Origin: Durusdinium trenchii
Taxonomy: Eukaryota; Sar; Dinophyceae; Suessiales; Symbiodiniaceae
Assembly (NCBI GenBank): GCA_963970005.1
Contig: CAXAMN010006602.1
Span: 141,369 to 205,368, forward strand
Length of the DNA stretch: 64,000 nucleotides
Direction: 5' to 3'
Part shown: in pieces, positions 44,669-57,250 of the stretch
Layout: each line of letters begins with the position of its first letter
How positions within the stretch are numbered: position 1 is the stretch's first letter
Notes under the pieces: model-generated
What the model was told of the DNA's origin: nothing
What the model saw: only the letters and a program-made list of their open reading frames with translations
Database searches by the model: none
Made by a program: the position numbers and the translations under genes

Positions 44669-45034
44669 GTGTCACACCCAGGCGACAAGCTGCTTTTGTT
44701 GGAAATAGCTCAGATGGACTCCTTTAAGCCGCCTGTGGTCCCAGAACGAACGGTCATCAAACTGTCGCAAACAAGAAGTTTGAGGACAAGTCGGCAAACA
44801 GCATGTGAATGCTTCAATCAGCCATCAAATTGTGCCAAAGCACCAGAATCTTTCGCAGACGAGTGCTGGCTGAGGATGCAGCGCTATGTTGATATGTACA
44901 AAACCAAAGCCATCAAGGCCATGCATTCAATGGCTCACCGGGCTGCCTACATGAATTTTGCAGTGACAATGAGCTCCTTTTTCCAGTTGCTGGGCATGCT
45001 CGAAGAAGATCGAAGAAACGCATTTTTTTCGTGA
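44669..45034 (+). CDS. Hypothetical reading frame, possibly an exon
   Basis: A 121-codon frame preceded by CACACCCAG. The second half (FADECWLRMQRYVDMYKTKA, then MHSMAHRAAYMNF) has the composition of a helical protein and no low-complexity sequence. No family recognised. The first 40 codons look less protein-like. It could be an exon downstream of the EF-hand series. Confidence 0.3.
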   Translation: MSHPGDKLLLLEIAQMDSFKPPVVPERTVIKLSQTRSLRTSRQTACECFNQPSNCAKAPESFADECWLRMQRYVDMYKTKAIKAMHSMAHRAAYMNFAVTMSSFFQLLGMLEEDRRNAFFS

Positions 45035-48000
45035 CCTAGGTGTTGAAGGGTCTTTGAATGCTAGCTGCTAGTGATTAGTGATACGAAACGGCCAAAGTCG
45101 CATAGTCGCAAGTCCAAGGGTAAAGGCGGACGCGAGGTCACTCAGACAAGGACGTATGGACTGAACTCACCGGCCCATGCAGTCAAAGCCTTTGTGAGAT
45201 CAGTGGAAGAAGACCAGCTATCGATGAAAGGATTCGATGCTGTCGCGTGCAGAATCCATGCCCATTTTGCGCTCAAAGCTTTCGTGACCTGTCGAGGCTC
45301 CAAAAGACATCGGCACAATTTGCAACTTACTTTTTGCAGAAGGCACGGCCATGTTTGGCAATGTTTGGCACATTTTGGCACTGCTTTGGATTTCAAAGGG
45401 GTGGAATCAGCAGCGGCTGTTCTTTCCAGGAATTAGCGGGGTGCTCATCAATGAGTTCCCTGTACAGGTGAGGAGGGACCCTGTGACAGTCAGCTGCACT
45501 GCTCATGTCCAGTCCGCGAAGACACTGAAAAAGCCGCATACGATGCCTCATGTCCAATCAAATGTTGTGCCAACATCATCCCTTCCATCCGTATGTTGAA
45601 CTCATTGAGTTCACAAAAATGAAGAAAGAAAACAGGTCGCATGTGCTTCGTGCTGGCGAACAAGATCAGACTTGCTATCCTGGTGCCCCACACAGATCCT
45701 CAAACGAGTCATCGGCTGGCAAATGATGTCATTGACCCACAGCAGGTACGAAGCTCCAGGCTATCAGAAGGAGCTCGTGCCAATGAGATATGCTGCTGCA
45801 CCTTGGCATTCGTGCAAAGGGGCTGTAGTCCGGCAGATGTATTAATATAGTGGTCTACAGATGTCTACAAATCTAATGAGATTCGTCCTCGAGAGCGACA
45901 AGGGCACTGGGATTCACTTGGCTCTACCGAGGCGCGGACCTTGACGCTGGTCGTGCCCATGTGGGAAGAGAAAAAGGAGACTTTTGAATACACAAAGTCT
46001 TGTCCTCAGCTGCCAACTCCACTACATTTGCATGCTATTCTGACTCAACATGGTCGGTGAAGAAGGATTGAGGGTTCAGCAAAGTCAAAGGCTCTCTATC
46101 AGCAAAGTCACCTTATAGCGTCTCAGGGCTTTGCGTTCTCAGGCGCAGAGGGTCTGTGGCCGCAGGGCTAAAGCTGAGAAGCTTAAACCTGACAAGCTGA
46201 GGGGAAAGGGCAACGGGGGCAAGAAAGTGGGCGACAAAGCTTCGTCCGCTACGGCCTCTTTCGATTTGGGATGCACGTCCAACATGTTGGTGCTTCCCTG
46301 CCTCAACAGAGAGGAACCAGTAGCTGTGAAGTAGCATTTTGTACATTCTCTACTGTTCATCCTAAATGGCCTAATTCATGCCATACTGCAATACTGGTGA
46401 TACTCCTCCGCACCAATCAATCACATTAGGGCTGTGAAAGTGCAGTCCTTTGCCGCACAAGCAGATGTAGCAGAATCCTTTTCGGAACACCAGTGATGCC
46501 AACGACGTATCGACGTATCGCGTGCGGCCTCAAGAGAGCCCATTATGATTGAAGAGTCAGGAAGATCACTGGCCAGATCGTACAAAGTATTGATCCTTCT
46601 CGCGATGAACAAAAGCCATTGGCACGAACAAGGATCAATGCATCAAAGAGAGACAATGAGAGTAGGCCACTGGCTGGCATGTTGTCCACCAAACTTGAAG
46701 ACAACAACAGGCAGCCGAAGTGTTTCCGAAAGTCTTGGTGCCTTCAGGCATCTATGTATGCAAAATTGCATGTAGCCCTTTTCATTCGTGAACTCCTGCC
46801 TCACCTCAGCTAAGCTGAGTTCTCGAGTAGCTGGGAGCAAAAGACTTGGCCGGAGACTTCGACTATCCACAGGGGAGCAGGCTGACACTTGAAGTGTTTT
46901 TGCTTTAGAATAGTTCCCGCATGTTCCTGCATTGCTGTTTTCTCGAAGCATGTAATGTTCCACATGGATGGCTTGACTTGTCGCTGCGTACGGTGCAAAT
47001 TTCACCAGCCTGATGGATCAAGGAACAGCCATGGCTGTGTACACGCTGCTTTTTGATAAACAAGTCATGTGAGAGTGCATTGTTTGTTGGCACTGATCTT
47101 TTAGGCCTCATGAAGCAACAGAGTTTCTTCCTTGACTTGTTTGGTTGAAATGGATGAGGAAAAGAGAAAAGGGGTCAGGCCAGAACTGCGTCCCTCCTCG
47201 GTTCCCGCTGAAATCCTTTGCCTTGCCCAGTTACAGTTGGCTCAAGCTCACGCAGTGGCCCACTGGCCCACCAAGAGTCATCATGAAAATTGGCAAGTTT
47301 GGGACACATCAGGAGTTCAAGATTCAAGACAGTTGCTCTAGCTGTAGTCGTTGCATACACCTGAAGCCAAAGTCCACATCCCGACCAGTCAGACCAGCCT
47401 TCCCCTTTGAATGCAAGGAAAGGGCCGATGAGGCCCAACCTTTCCCAACTTTCAAAGCGCTCTGTGTGACCTGGTGATTCGCCCAATGGAAGCGGCGGAC
47501 TCCCAAGGAGATCCGCGCTTGCACCTACAGGTGAAGAATACATTTTTGGACGTGCAGACCCATGAGGACCGCAACCGCAACTCACATGTGGAGACGTGAA
47601 CGTAGCTAAATGTGAAACGTTGACAGGAAATGGAACGAAGATACCCACGAATGCGAAGCAAGAGTTGGGATGGGTCTACCTCGTCCTCCAACAGCTGCGC
47701 GGGCGCTCAGGCTACACCACTGACAGACGAGGTTTGTTGTGCATCTATAGAATCTGGAATCCAGAATGTGAAGCCAAGCGAATTTAGTTTAATCTCATTT
47801 ATATACAGTAATGAATTTTTAGGTGGACCAAATCATCCAAAGCGACAGCAGCGAGAAACATCATGAGCAGCAGTACTAAAGCGGCTTCATGTTGTGACGG
47901 ATCTACCTGTAAAAAGAGGACGAGTAGAAGAACTAGACTTGATCTGAGGCTCTGGAACAGGTGACTCTGACATGGGCCCAGAGCAATACGGCTATGGGGC

Positions 48001-50704
48001 CTATGCTGGTTACAGTGGCCTGGGGGCACGTCAGGAGCCTCCTCAGGAGCCTCCAGCAACCTCAATTGCCGTAGCTGTCATGGGTGGGGTGGGCACAAGC
48101 TGAAGCACCTTGGTTCGGGCCACCAGGACGCCCATCCCGGCCATCACTGGGTCGTTCAAGAGTCAGGGCCTCAGGGCCACCAGTGACGGTCGTTCTCCGC
48201 TTCGGTCTCTGTGGGCGAACGATCTCTCCGAGGAATTCCTCATCAGCTTCGGTCTCGGACTCTGCGGGCGAAACGGCCCAATCATACAGGGACTTCATGT
48301 GGGAGCTGGAGAGAGGTCGTTTGAGCGTCGTTTTGGGCGTCGCATGTTCCGCTTGGGTTTTTTTCGGTGTGGCGAGACTGAAGGGGGGACCAACCAAGCG
48401 AGTACAGAGGAAACAGCAAATGTGGTGATCATGGACTAGCGGAAGCAGGGCCGAAGGAGTGGAACTATGACCCTGGCTGGTTTTTTGACAATTGCGAGTC
48501 GCCCGAACTGCTGGAAGATCTGGAAGAACATGTCATGATTCGTCGTTGATTCTGTTGGAAAGTATCCAGATCTAATCGTGCTATGGATTTGAACTCGCCA
48601 TTCGTTCAGGACAGCGTGATGCAGGGATTCCTGTGCCGCGTGAGGCCCAGCAAGCACCTGAGGTCAAGGCGCTTTCAGCCCAGCAGTGTTTTGAACTTAT
48701 CTTTGTTGAATCTTCCGAAATGAGAGCTATAGCTGTAGCGATGGGAGGCGACGCCACAATCCGAGCCAGATGCTGATGATGATTTCCAGCCTGAGTATGG
48801 ACAATCTGTTGGCTCCAAGGCACGAAGGGCAATGCCTCAGCGTAGAACGTACGCACGTGCGGTGCGCACGTGCGGTGCAATGTGTTGAATGATGTTGAAT
48901 GGGAGGTCTTCTCACCCCTAAGAAGCCACTCGCACACATTGATGACTTGATTGTCAAGGGCTGTGGAATTGGTATTGGGCGGCTGCATCCCGAATCCAAA
49001 AGCCTGCGATGGAGAGATTGTGCTTGCTAAGTCCCACAGGTGTTGACAGAGCTGTTGCCAAACCAATACGAACAAGTCTTCATTTGCAACAAGTCTTCAT
49101 TTGCAATGCTTGTCAGGGTCATGGAAGAGGTAAATGCACTCCGTGCACGCGAGTGCTTGTGAGACCTGGCTTCCTGGCGCTCCAATTTACTGTACGTATT
49201 TGTTGGTTGCAATTGCGTTTAACATATGTTGGCCGCGAAGAAAGGTTCAAGTGTCATGCGATTTCCGCAATTACAGTAATCCTACAGTAAGGGCTGCAAC
49301 TGTGTTTGTTCCGCTGGCTCACTGGGAACTCGCAAGCCGTGCAAGCGGCAAGTGTAATTGAGGCTGTGAGTACGGTGCTCGGTGCATGTTCTGTCACCTG
49401 GCAACTTGGCTACACTGAGCCACATGTCATTGTTGGTTGCCCGAAGTGCTTGCACATCAGAGCTGGGCGTAATTCACAGTGAGCGAATGACGGCCTCCCG
49501 AGGAGCCTCTATGTCCCATCCCACATGATGTTCCATCATGATGTTTGACATGTTCCTTTGCACATCTTCAGCTGGATGACCAGGAGCACTCCAGTCAGAC
49601 GGACACTAAGAAGAGCAGACATAGGCCTTGCAAAGCAGCAAGGCAGCAATACAAACAAACCATACAGATCCTTGGCAGCGATCAGTACGTTGGTCTTGGG
49701 AGGTCAGGGTCCGCGGCAGGACCGAATTTTCTCTAGTTGGTGATGCAGCGTCTTGACAGCCAGAGGCTGCATTTGGTTGCTTCATTATACTGTTCATGTT
49801 GGTTGCTTCTCAGGAAGATTGCACAGGAGTACAAGGACTGCGAACCTGCAAGGGCTTCTTGCAACCAGCTACTGTACGCTTAATCTTCAGTGCTTGCACA
49901 GTCTCAAGCTTCGTCAGGGCTCGGTTGGGTTTTGAATTCTGTGGTGCACATCAACCTGGCTCCATGTTGATCTATCAGACCAGGGTTTGGATCTGACGGT
50001 CTGGCCTTTGAAGAATGATTGTCCAGACATGCTCTCATATTGTTCCATACTCGTCGCCCCTCAACTGGGCATCAGATAGCACCTTTTCACTTGAGGCCGT
50101 TGAAACAGCACATGTAAATACATGCAATATAAATCTATATATATATAACTCTTATTTTTCTTCGGCTATTCCAATTTACTGGTAGGGCCTCTTCCTGGCG
50201 CGTATACAATCTCAAACCGTATAATTTCAAATTGTCATCAATTGTTCCCGACTTGATGATGCATACTAGACATCAGGACAAACCGGAGCAAAAGCAAAAG
50301 GCTCTCGGGAAGCCGCTTGGCTTGGCGTCGGAGAATCTCAGAAGGGTGACAGGGTGAGATGTTAAGGACATCAGCTTCCTCAAGTGCCGTGCACATTCGC
50401 GTAACTAGCAGATGAGTATGGACAGATGGGCTGGCACTAAAGACTGCAAATTGTTCGCCAAGGATTGCTGATGCCAGTCCTTACATGCGAAGCCTTCTCA
50501 AAGGAATGGGCGAAGCAGAGGATGGAGACGAGGGCGACGTGCAAGCAAGCCAAGCGGAGACTTTGGTGGCAAGAGATGTTGCACTGCCGACATTGCCTTG
50601 GTGCCAGAGGCGTTTTTTAGTTATGCAATCTGTCACGTAGTGATGATGTATTTTGATAACTAGAAACAGGGAATCAACAGAGTTGATGAACGGTCGAGTC
50701 TGTC
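45035..50704. other. No recognised gene
   Basis: No motif-bearing frame on either strand. The longest frames (45071-45436 +, 47175-47648 -, 48062-48397 -, 48581-49075 -) lack recognisable domains, and the 48.0-48.4 kb frames on both strands are simply G/C-biased. A duplicated ACAAGTCTTCATTTGCA unit occurs near 49070-49106. Confidence 0.45.
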
Positions 50705-50723
50705 GTGCCATTTTGGCTGCAAG
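50705..50723 (+). other. Probable relict dinoflagellate spliced leader
   Basis: Contains the exact 12-base DinoSL core GCCATTTTGGCT (50707-50718), then GCAAG where the leader has CAAG, and is preceded by CGT with one base missing. A 12-base exact match is expected about 0.004 times per strand in 64 kb, and the flanks add to that. It lies two bases upstream of the ATG that opens the retroelement's first frame. This is where a leader would lie if a trans-spliced transcript had been reverse transcribed and inserted. Confidence 0.7.
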
Positions 50724-50725
50724 CC

Positions 50726-51319
50726 ATGTCAGGTCCCCCCCACACTGAATTTGAGCCATGGACCTTGGCAATGAGGACGAGGACGTGGACCCCCAACCAG
50801 GGGGGATGTGTGCGGGGGGGGCCCATCATGGTGGAGTTAGATATGGGGAACATCCACGAGATGGCAGCTCGACTTCGTGAACTACAAGACATGCGGGTGG
50901 AAGATCCGCAAGCAGAAGGATTGAGGTCGGGATCGCCCACTGAGGTCATGGATGTGGACTCCGACAGTGAGCCGGAGACCCAAATGAGCCCACCGGAGGC
51001 CCTGAGACAACTTGTGGACGGGATGAAGCAGGAGAAGAAGAAAGAGGCCATACCAGCAGAGGACCAGCTGGGAAGTGATGCACATGGCATGGGGCTGTCA
51101 GAGGTGCAGAAGCTCAAGTTCAAGGTGCCCAAAGAACTAGATGCCATGGGAGACCGGGTTTGCAGGCCTGGTACTGGCCAGAAACCAGGACGCGATGGAG
51201 ACCAGCTTCCTGAGCGAAAGTGCCCGTCAACCCCATGCCACTCAAGCAGTCCCAGACGTGAAGGTGGAGGACGAGACCACGGGCATTGGGGCCCAGCTCA
51301 ACCCCAGCTTCAAGATTGA
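50726..51319 (+). pseudogene. Retroelement 5' frame (gag-like or recombinase N-terminus)
   Basis: From MSGPPHTEFEPW onward: an acidic, Glu/Asp-rich segment with a helical ELRELQDMRVED and MKQEKKKEAIPAE. It merges by a frame change near 51140-51160 with the recombinase frame. No domain recognised; position and composition suggest the N-terminal part of the element's polyprotein. Confidence 0.5.
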
Positions 51320-52561
51320 GACCAAGTCGAGGATGCCCTGGGCTCGCGCAGTTGAGACCGAGAGGCAGAAGGTGATGGAAGGGTGGAAGATTGTCATCAA
51401 CGAGGTCCGGAAAGCATGCAAAGCCGCATCGATGTTGGACCAGTCAGGTGGCTCAGTGCTGGAGGACATCTTCGCCAAGAAGAAGAACGGCACGCTGCAA
51501 GTGCGACTTAGTGCAATGATGTTGTACATCAGGTGGGCAAGATCCAAGGGATGGGATGCTTTCCCCATCAGTGAGGCCCAGGTGTACCAGTACGTTGACC
51601 AGCTGCGAAAAGATGGAGCTCCTGCAACGAGAGTGAAAAGCTTCCGGAGCGCCTTAGCTTTTTGCAAAGGGACCATCCAGTTGGAGGGTGTAGACGAGGT
51701 CTTGCAAAGTGGACGGGTGACTGGTTCAGCACATCGCAGCTACCTCACGAAGAGAATCCTGCGCCAGAGAGATGCCCTGACGGTTGTACAGGTGTCGACT
51801 CTTGAGATGATTGTAGCTGAGTCGAATTTTCCACTGCAGGACAGAGTCTTTGCAGGACATTGCCTTTTGTGTGTTTGCGCACGGTTGAGGTTCGGTGACA
51901 GCCAAGGCATTGACTCGGAGCCGAAAGTTGATGGAGGATACCTGGAAGGTGGCACCAGCATCCACAAGACGGACTCCCTGGTGGGCAGGGCAAGGAGGGT
52001 GCTGCCGGTGGTGGCTCCATGTGAGGGAATCACAGGCGCAGAAGAGCTGTTGAAGTTGAGGCATCTGTCAGGCCTCAGAGCTCTTCCAGGTCGACCCTTG
52101 TTGCCGGTTCCCGTGCCAGGTGGAGGGTGGAGTCAAGCGAGGCTGACAACACCGGAGGCATCGATCTGGCCCTGCGAGTTGTTGCAGAAGTACACGATTC
52201 ACCCTCAGGAGTTGGGGGATGTGGGCGCGCACTCCATGAAAGCGACAGCATTGTCATGGTTGGCGAAGGCTATGGTCTCAGAGAAGTTGAGGAGGTTGAG
52301 GGGATACCACCCAAGGACAAGAGTGTGCTGATCTACAGCCGCGACGCTCTAGCGGAAGGTCTTGACACTCTGACCAATGTGATCACCGAGATCAGGGAAG
52401 GTCGGTTTAAACCGGAGGCTCCTCGGAACCAACGTTGGGAGAAGAAGTTGGATTCTCACGCATTTTCCGTCCAACGAGGGGGATGTGCACGGGGACGGAA
52501 GTATGATGATGTCCAAGTCGGCCAAGTCAGTCGTTTTTGGCATTCCGATGACCCCAAATGA
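51141..52561 (+). pseudogene. Tyrosine recombinase (YR) of retroelement, frameshifted
   Basis: Phage-integrase-type recombinases cut and join DNA through a tyrosine, helped by two arginines and His/Lys residues. A SAM-like helical N-terminal domain (LSAMMLYIRWARSKGWD, then RVKSFRSALAFCK) is followed by the first arginine box (VCARLRFGDSQ), the HxxR-type box read here as GAHSMKATALSWLAKA, and LRGYH. The tyrosine segment SVLIYSRDALAEGL is present, but in another frame (from about 52320), after a single-base indel next to GYHPRT. Second-box Arg is replaced by Lys, as is common in dinoflagellate copies. Confidence 0.75.
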
Positions 52562-53587
52562 AGCAGTCAAACGAGCGCAGCAACTACAACACCCGTTTGA
52601 CACAGCATTCCAAACGCCAGACCATGTGATTGACGGCGTGTTTCAAGTCCTGACCAAAGGTACAGAAGAAATGCACCAAGAAAGGTTCCGTAGGTTGAAG
52701 TGGATGAAGAAGCGTGTTGAAGAGTTGGAAGGGCAAGAACAAGAGTTGCATGCAAACATGGAACCTAAAGTGGCTGAAGTCCTCGCCCCCAAGAAGCTGT
52801 TGTTCCTTGCAGAGTTGATCAAACTGGTTGGATACGCAGATGTTCGGCTGGTAGAAGATGTGTGCAGTGGCATGTGCTCGACAGGGAGGACCTGAGGGGT
52901 GCAAAGTCTGCACAGCAGGAGGTGGCGTCGAAGGTGCCGAAACACATGGCAGGGAGGCGAGTCACTTTGGGGGGTGAGGAAGTGGAGGTAGCACAAGAGG
53001 TCTGGGAGGCGACCGTGAAGGAAGTCGAGAAGGGTTGGCTGAAAGGTCCTCTAAGTGGAGAACAAGTGAGTGTGGAGGTGGGGCCGTTGCGGACCCCTAG
53101 CAGAAGGTTTGGTATAGCGCAAGGTGAGAAAGTCAGGAACATCGATGACCTCAGTGAATTTGCCGTCAACCAGTCCTACAGCCCAGGAGCGAGGCTGGAC
53201 CTTGGTGGAGTTGACGAGGTTGTCTCGTTGGCCGCATCATGGATGAAGACGTATGGTAACTCTCCGGGGTTGGTCCAGGTGGAACTCTCGTCGGGTATGG
53301 TGCTGACAGGAAAGAAACACCCGCAGTTCGAGGACAAGGAGTTGAAACTCAGTGGCAGGTGCTTGGACCTCAAAGCTGCATACAAGCAGTTGGCTCTTGC
53401 GCCAGCCGACAGGGGGTGCGCAGTGATTGCCGCGCTGGACCCGGTGGGGGACGGAGTGAAGTACTTCGTGTCTCATGTGTTGCCATTCGGGGCCACAGGG
53501 TCAGTCTTGGCGTTCAACAGGGTTAGCCAGGGCACTACGCGACGTTCTCCAGAAGTTCCTGTTGTTGCCAGTGGTCAACTACTTTGA
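52485..53587 (+). pseudogene. Reverse transcriptase, N-terminal half
   Basis: A first frame (52485-52895) has a coiled segment and ends ELIKLVGYADVRLVEDVCSG. A second frame (52862-53587) continues with EVWEATVKEVEKGWLKGPLS, RRFGIAQGEKVRNIDDLSEF (entry to the RT palm: R.GI.QG.K.R.IDD), DLKAAYKQLALAP (motif A with catalytic Asp) and YFVSHVLPFGATGSVLAFNR (motif B region). The break near 52870-52890 is a frameshift. Order and spacing are those of DIRS/LTR-type RTs. Confidence 0.75.
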
Positions 53588-54476
53588 CGACTTCCCACAC
53601 GTAGACCTTGAAGACATGGCAGTTCGGTCACAGGTAGTCATGGAGGAGGCACTTCGCACCATGGCGTGGGGCATAGCTGAGGAGACCAAGAAGAGGACCC
53701 CCCGCCGGCAAGGAAGTTCGTGGTGCTTGGCGTATAGAGTCCCACGAACAGGTTGTGGTGTGGTGAGAAACAAAGAGGATAGGGTCACAGCACTTGAGAA
53801 CACCATAGAAGACATGGAAGTGTTGCGGGACTTCCCCCCGGGACCAGTGAAGCACAGGGCACTCATGCACAGAGGTGCCCGCAATGTCGCTCCAGAAATC
53901 AGGCAAGCGCTGAGGCTGTCAGCCAACCTATTGCGCTCAGCACCACCCAGAAGACTTGATGCTGTGAACCAGGAGGCGCCCTGTTTAGCGTTCACGGATG
54001 GGGCCTATGAAGATGGCAGGGCGTCATGCGGCGCAGCGGTATTCTCCCCAAGGTTGGAGAAGCCCTTAGCTTTTGGGTTTGAGGTTCCCGAGGAAGTGGT
54101 CGCAGAGTGGCACGGATTCGGTCACGAACATGTCGTCGCCCAGGCTGAGATGATGCCCATCGTGATCGTGAAGCAGCAATTTGCACAGTTGTTGAGGGGA
54201 GCGAGGGTGTTGGACTTCATAGACAACGAAGGAGTCAAAGAAGCTTTAGTGGCAGGAGTGACAAAGTCGGAAGGGTGTAGAAAGATGCTGGTTGAAGCAA
54301 TGATACAAGATGCCAACAACAACAGTCTCAACTGGTATACCAGGATCCCTTCACCAAGTAATGTAGCAGATGCACCGTCAAGGTTGAGGTGGGACATCCT
54401 CAATGAGATGTTGGACTACGTCAGGGTGACGGCCGAGTTCGACTACAGTAAATGGGGCATAATTCGGGTAGTCTGA
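53475..54476 (+). pseudogene. Reverse transcriptase motif C and RNase H
   Basis: From about 53510 the RT continues in this frame: VVNYFDDFPHVD is the YxDD box (metal-binding motif C). RNase H follows, with LAFTDGAYEDGRASCGAAVF (first Asp), QAEMMPIVIVKQ (Glu), VLDFIDNEGVKEALV (second Asp) and SNVADAPSRL (last Asp). All four catalytic acids are kept, so this part decayed least. A TGA ends it after DYSKWGIIRVV. Confidence 0.8.
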
Positions 54477-57250
54477 GAGGTTGTAAGTCCAGGTCCGATA
54501 AACTAATGTACAGATGAGTGTGTCTTCAAGTAAGTAGTTTTTCCAAATCGTTTTTCTGCACAGGCAGCATAGCTGCACCGCACACGTCCCCAATGTTATA
54601 CAAACAAGAGCCATTGAGCGGACGAGACTTTCGTGGTGTCGAAATTCATATGCATGTGTAAGGTTGGGCTGAGATTATTGACTAGCGAATTCGACCACCT
54701 CCGTTTCATCACATAGTTCACCTCCTTTCATTTGGATGTTCAGGCTGGGTCCGCGGACATGCCCAGGGTTCCCGGGCTGCAGTGTCTTGGTTGCAAGCAG
54801 GTGCCAATCGTTGGGAACTGTTTGTGACATTGTGTTGGTGTGAGGAAGCATTCTTTTGTTAAGATTGCAGCGGCTCTTTCACTATGCAGCCGGATGCTGT
54901 TTGCTGCGAAAGAACACGGCACACAAAGCATACCAAAGTAAGGTACAAGTACAAGTGAAAAGGTTGCAAAAAGGAGTGGAAATGGCTGAAGCACCACAAA
55001 ACAAGGTTGAAAAGTCTTGTGTGTGGAATGTTGCCAAATGATTGAAGGTTTGCCTTTGCGGTTTCCACTGAAGAGAAACTGATGCTCACGATAAATCACA
55101 AGGCGTTCTCCAACAAACTTTGAAGTTCTATGAGCTTAGATTCAAGCGGCGGTAATTCGGTGGTGAATTCAAGGGAAGGCTGGGTAGCGTATGCCTACGA
55201 CAGCTTCCAACAGCAATTTAGATTCCCAGCTGTGGTCTTACTTAGCCACGACATCAAGTTCTTCCACACCCAACTACATTGCTGCATCATGATGTTGCAT
55301 CACCAGTGACTGGAGATCAAGCTGGGGATGTCCAGAGAGACTGCACAAGACTACGCAAATTGCACATTGACAGTGGTTCATGACTCCCGACAACAAAAAA
55401 TACAGCAGACAAGATTGGCTGGGCAGCTCGATCGTTTTGTTCTTTTGGCCCCACGAGGTGCCCACTTCAAAAACCATGCCGATCAAAAAATGGTCCCCAG
55501 AGCTCCCCAGACCCTTGCGGCCTAGCGCTTCGAGGCCGGCTAGCTCAACAAGCCCACCCGTGAAGGCACGCAGATTCCTTTGAGAGCTCGTGACATCAGA
55601 ACTGAGCGACCGATATTGACAATAGTGTTGTTCAGAGTCTCAGTCAGAGACAGCAAGACAGAGACTGACAGGCCATCAATTCCAAAATTCGGCCAAACAA
55701 TCCATCTCAGGATCGAAAAACCTTGATCTCCCTGTGAGAAGAGCCTTGGAATCAGATGGGATGGCACATGGGTCGCAGACTCCGAGTGAATCGAAAAATT
55801 GTTGTAGCAAATAGTTTGAACATTCAGGAAGTAGGTCCTAGCTCTTGGCGAGCAAGCACTTCCCTTGCATAAGAACAAGGCAGCATTCAAGCTTACCTAA
55901 TGTGCACACTTCACTGTTCCGGAACGAGTTCTGTTAGCACATTGCTTTGACAACGTCCCTGAGCTGAGGATCAAGAGCGCAGGTGGCGAACGGAACGAGT
56001 CGAGTCCCTGAAAGCCGGTGTTGAACATCCGGTGAACAGTGGCCTTCACGCATCAGCGTGTGAGAACGGCCCGCGTGACCCGCCTATCCAATAATCCAAT
56101 AGTTACAGCTGCCATGCTGCTGAAAACAACGTGAGATATCAGCATCACCAGTTGTGAGTCTAGACTGACATAACCTTTTCCATCCCTTTTTCCATTGCAG
56201 AATGAGATGTCCAACATGAATCATCATGAACCTGAACGAACCACCTTGGTGTGCACAGCAGAGTGACACCCTGGTAGCGCACTTTCTCCCCCACAGCGAT
56301 ACGAAGCACCAGGGAAACTCCTTGGACCTGATTACCGCTGACACAGGAGGGCGATTGTTCATGGCAGACGGCTTGCTCCTGGTAGTAAGGCCAGGAGCCC
56401 CTAGTAGCGTCCTTGCTCCTAGTAGCGATGCAATGAATGAGGGCGTTGAGACATGTTGAGACTTTGTAGTTGGAAATGCTGAGCCCACATTGCGAAGTGC
56501 CTTGCAATCGCACCTTGTGCACTGGAGCGTCGGTGTTCCGTGTCGTTAAGGATGCGGTCCAGTCGCGTTCCTATCCCCTCCGCCTCTTCGGCTTGACCAA
56601 GGGCGGACAGAGCCAGTGGTATGCGACCTTGCACATCATGGGCTTTGAAAGGAAAATCATAATACAGGATGTGGGATGTGAGAGATCATCCAGAATTACA
56701 TTGACACCCTTCAGAAATGTTCAGAACCACCCATCTTCAATGTTCTTGGTTTTGTAGCGTTGAGACTGTATGGTCTTATCTCACAGACCTCCTGCTGCAC
56801 AGTTTGAACAAACTACAATCTTCGCTGAGCCGGAATGCGAAGTTTATGTTTTCTATGTCTTGCAGCCTTGTTTGCACGCACGAGGTGCACAGCAGGCCAA
56901 AAAGTGTTGGAGTGTGATGAGGCATTCCGAAGCGACCAGTCACAGCCTTCATTTTTCCCGCCAACATGAAGGCAAAGCAGCAATTCGATCCCACTTGCTT
57001 CACAATATGAAGTTGGGATGGGTATTGTGGAAATGAAAATGTACATCGAATCTATAGTTACATCTACGCAATATATTTATGCGTCTATTTGCGTATCATC
57101 CATCTACCTATCTACGCTTACATGTTATATACAATATATAGTGCAAACTTAAAGGTAAGGAAAGATAGCACTATATATAAAGGCATACTTATTTTTACTA
57201 TTGTATATTAATAGAATCTAAAATAACAGTTGGATGGGCTTGGTTATTGT
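54477..57250. other. No recognised gene; one repeat copy
   Basis: Sequence between the two retroelements. Apart from the CTAGTAGC copy at 56376-56432, I see no supported feature. Minus-strand frames around 54740-55099 and 55540-55890 lack motifs. Confidence 0.45.
56376..56432. repeat. CTAGTAGC-type dispersed repeat, copy 8
   Basis: CTCCTGGTAGTAAGGCCAGG, AGCCCCTAGTAGCGTCC and TTGCTCCTAGTAGCGATGC. Same orientation as the long array at 16251. Confidence 0.75.

Larger units (their letters stand above)
50705..54476 (+). mobile_element. Decayed tyrosine-recombinase retroelement (DIRS-like): YR, RT, RNase H
   Basis: Four linked pieces on one strand: an acidic N-terminal frame, a tyrosine recombinase, a reverse transcriptase, and an RNase H that ends at 54476. 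The combination of tyrosine recombinase with reverse transcriptase is the hallmark of DIRS-type elements, which integrate as circular DNA rather than by a DDE integrase. No terminal repeats were seen at either end. The coding sequence changes frame at least five times, always between the same two frames, so this copy is not expected to work. Sequence quality is not the cause, because nearby host frames are intact. Confidence 0.75.

Noticed and set aside
47228-47247. TTGGCTCAAG resembling the end of the spliced leader
   Set aside because: Only ten bases match, expected about 0.1 times per window over both strands, and no gene start follows.
48062-48439. Overlapping Arg/Pro/Gly-rich frames on both strands
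   Set aside because: Open on both strands because of local base bias; no domain and no splice context.
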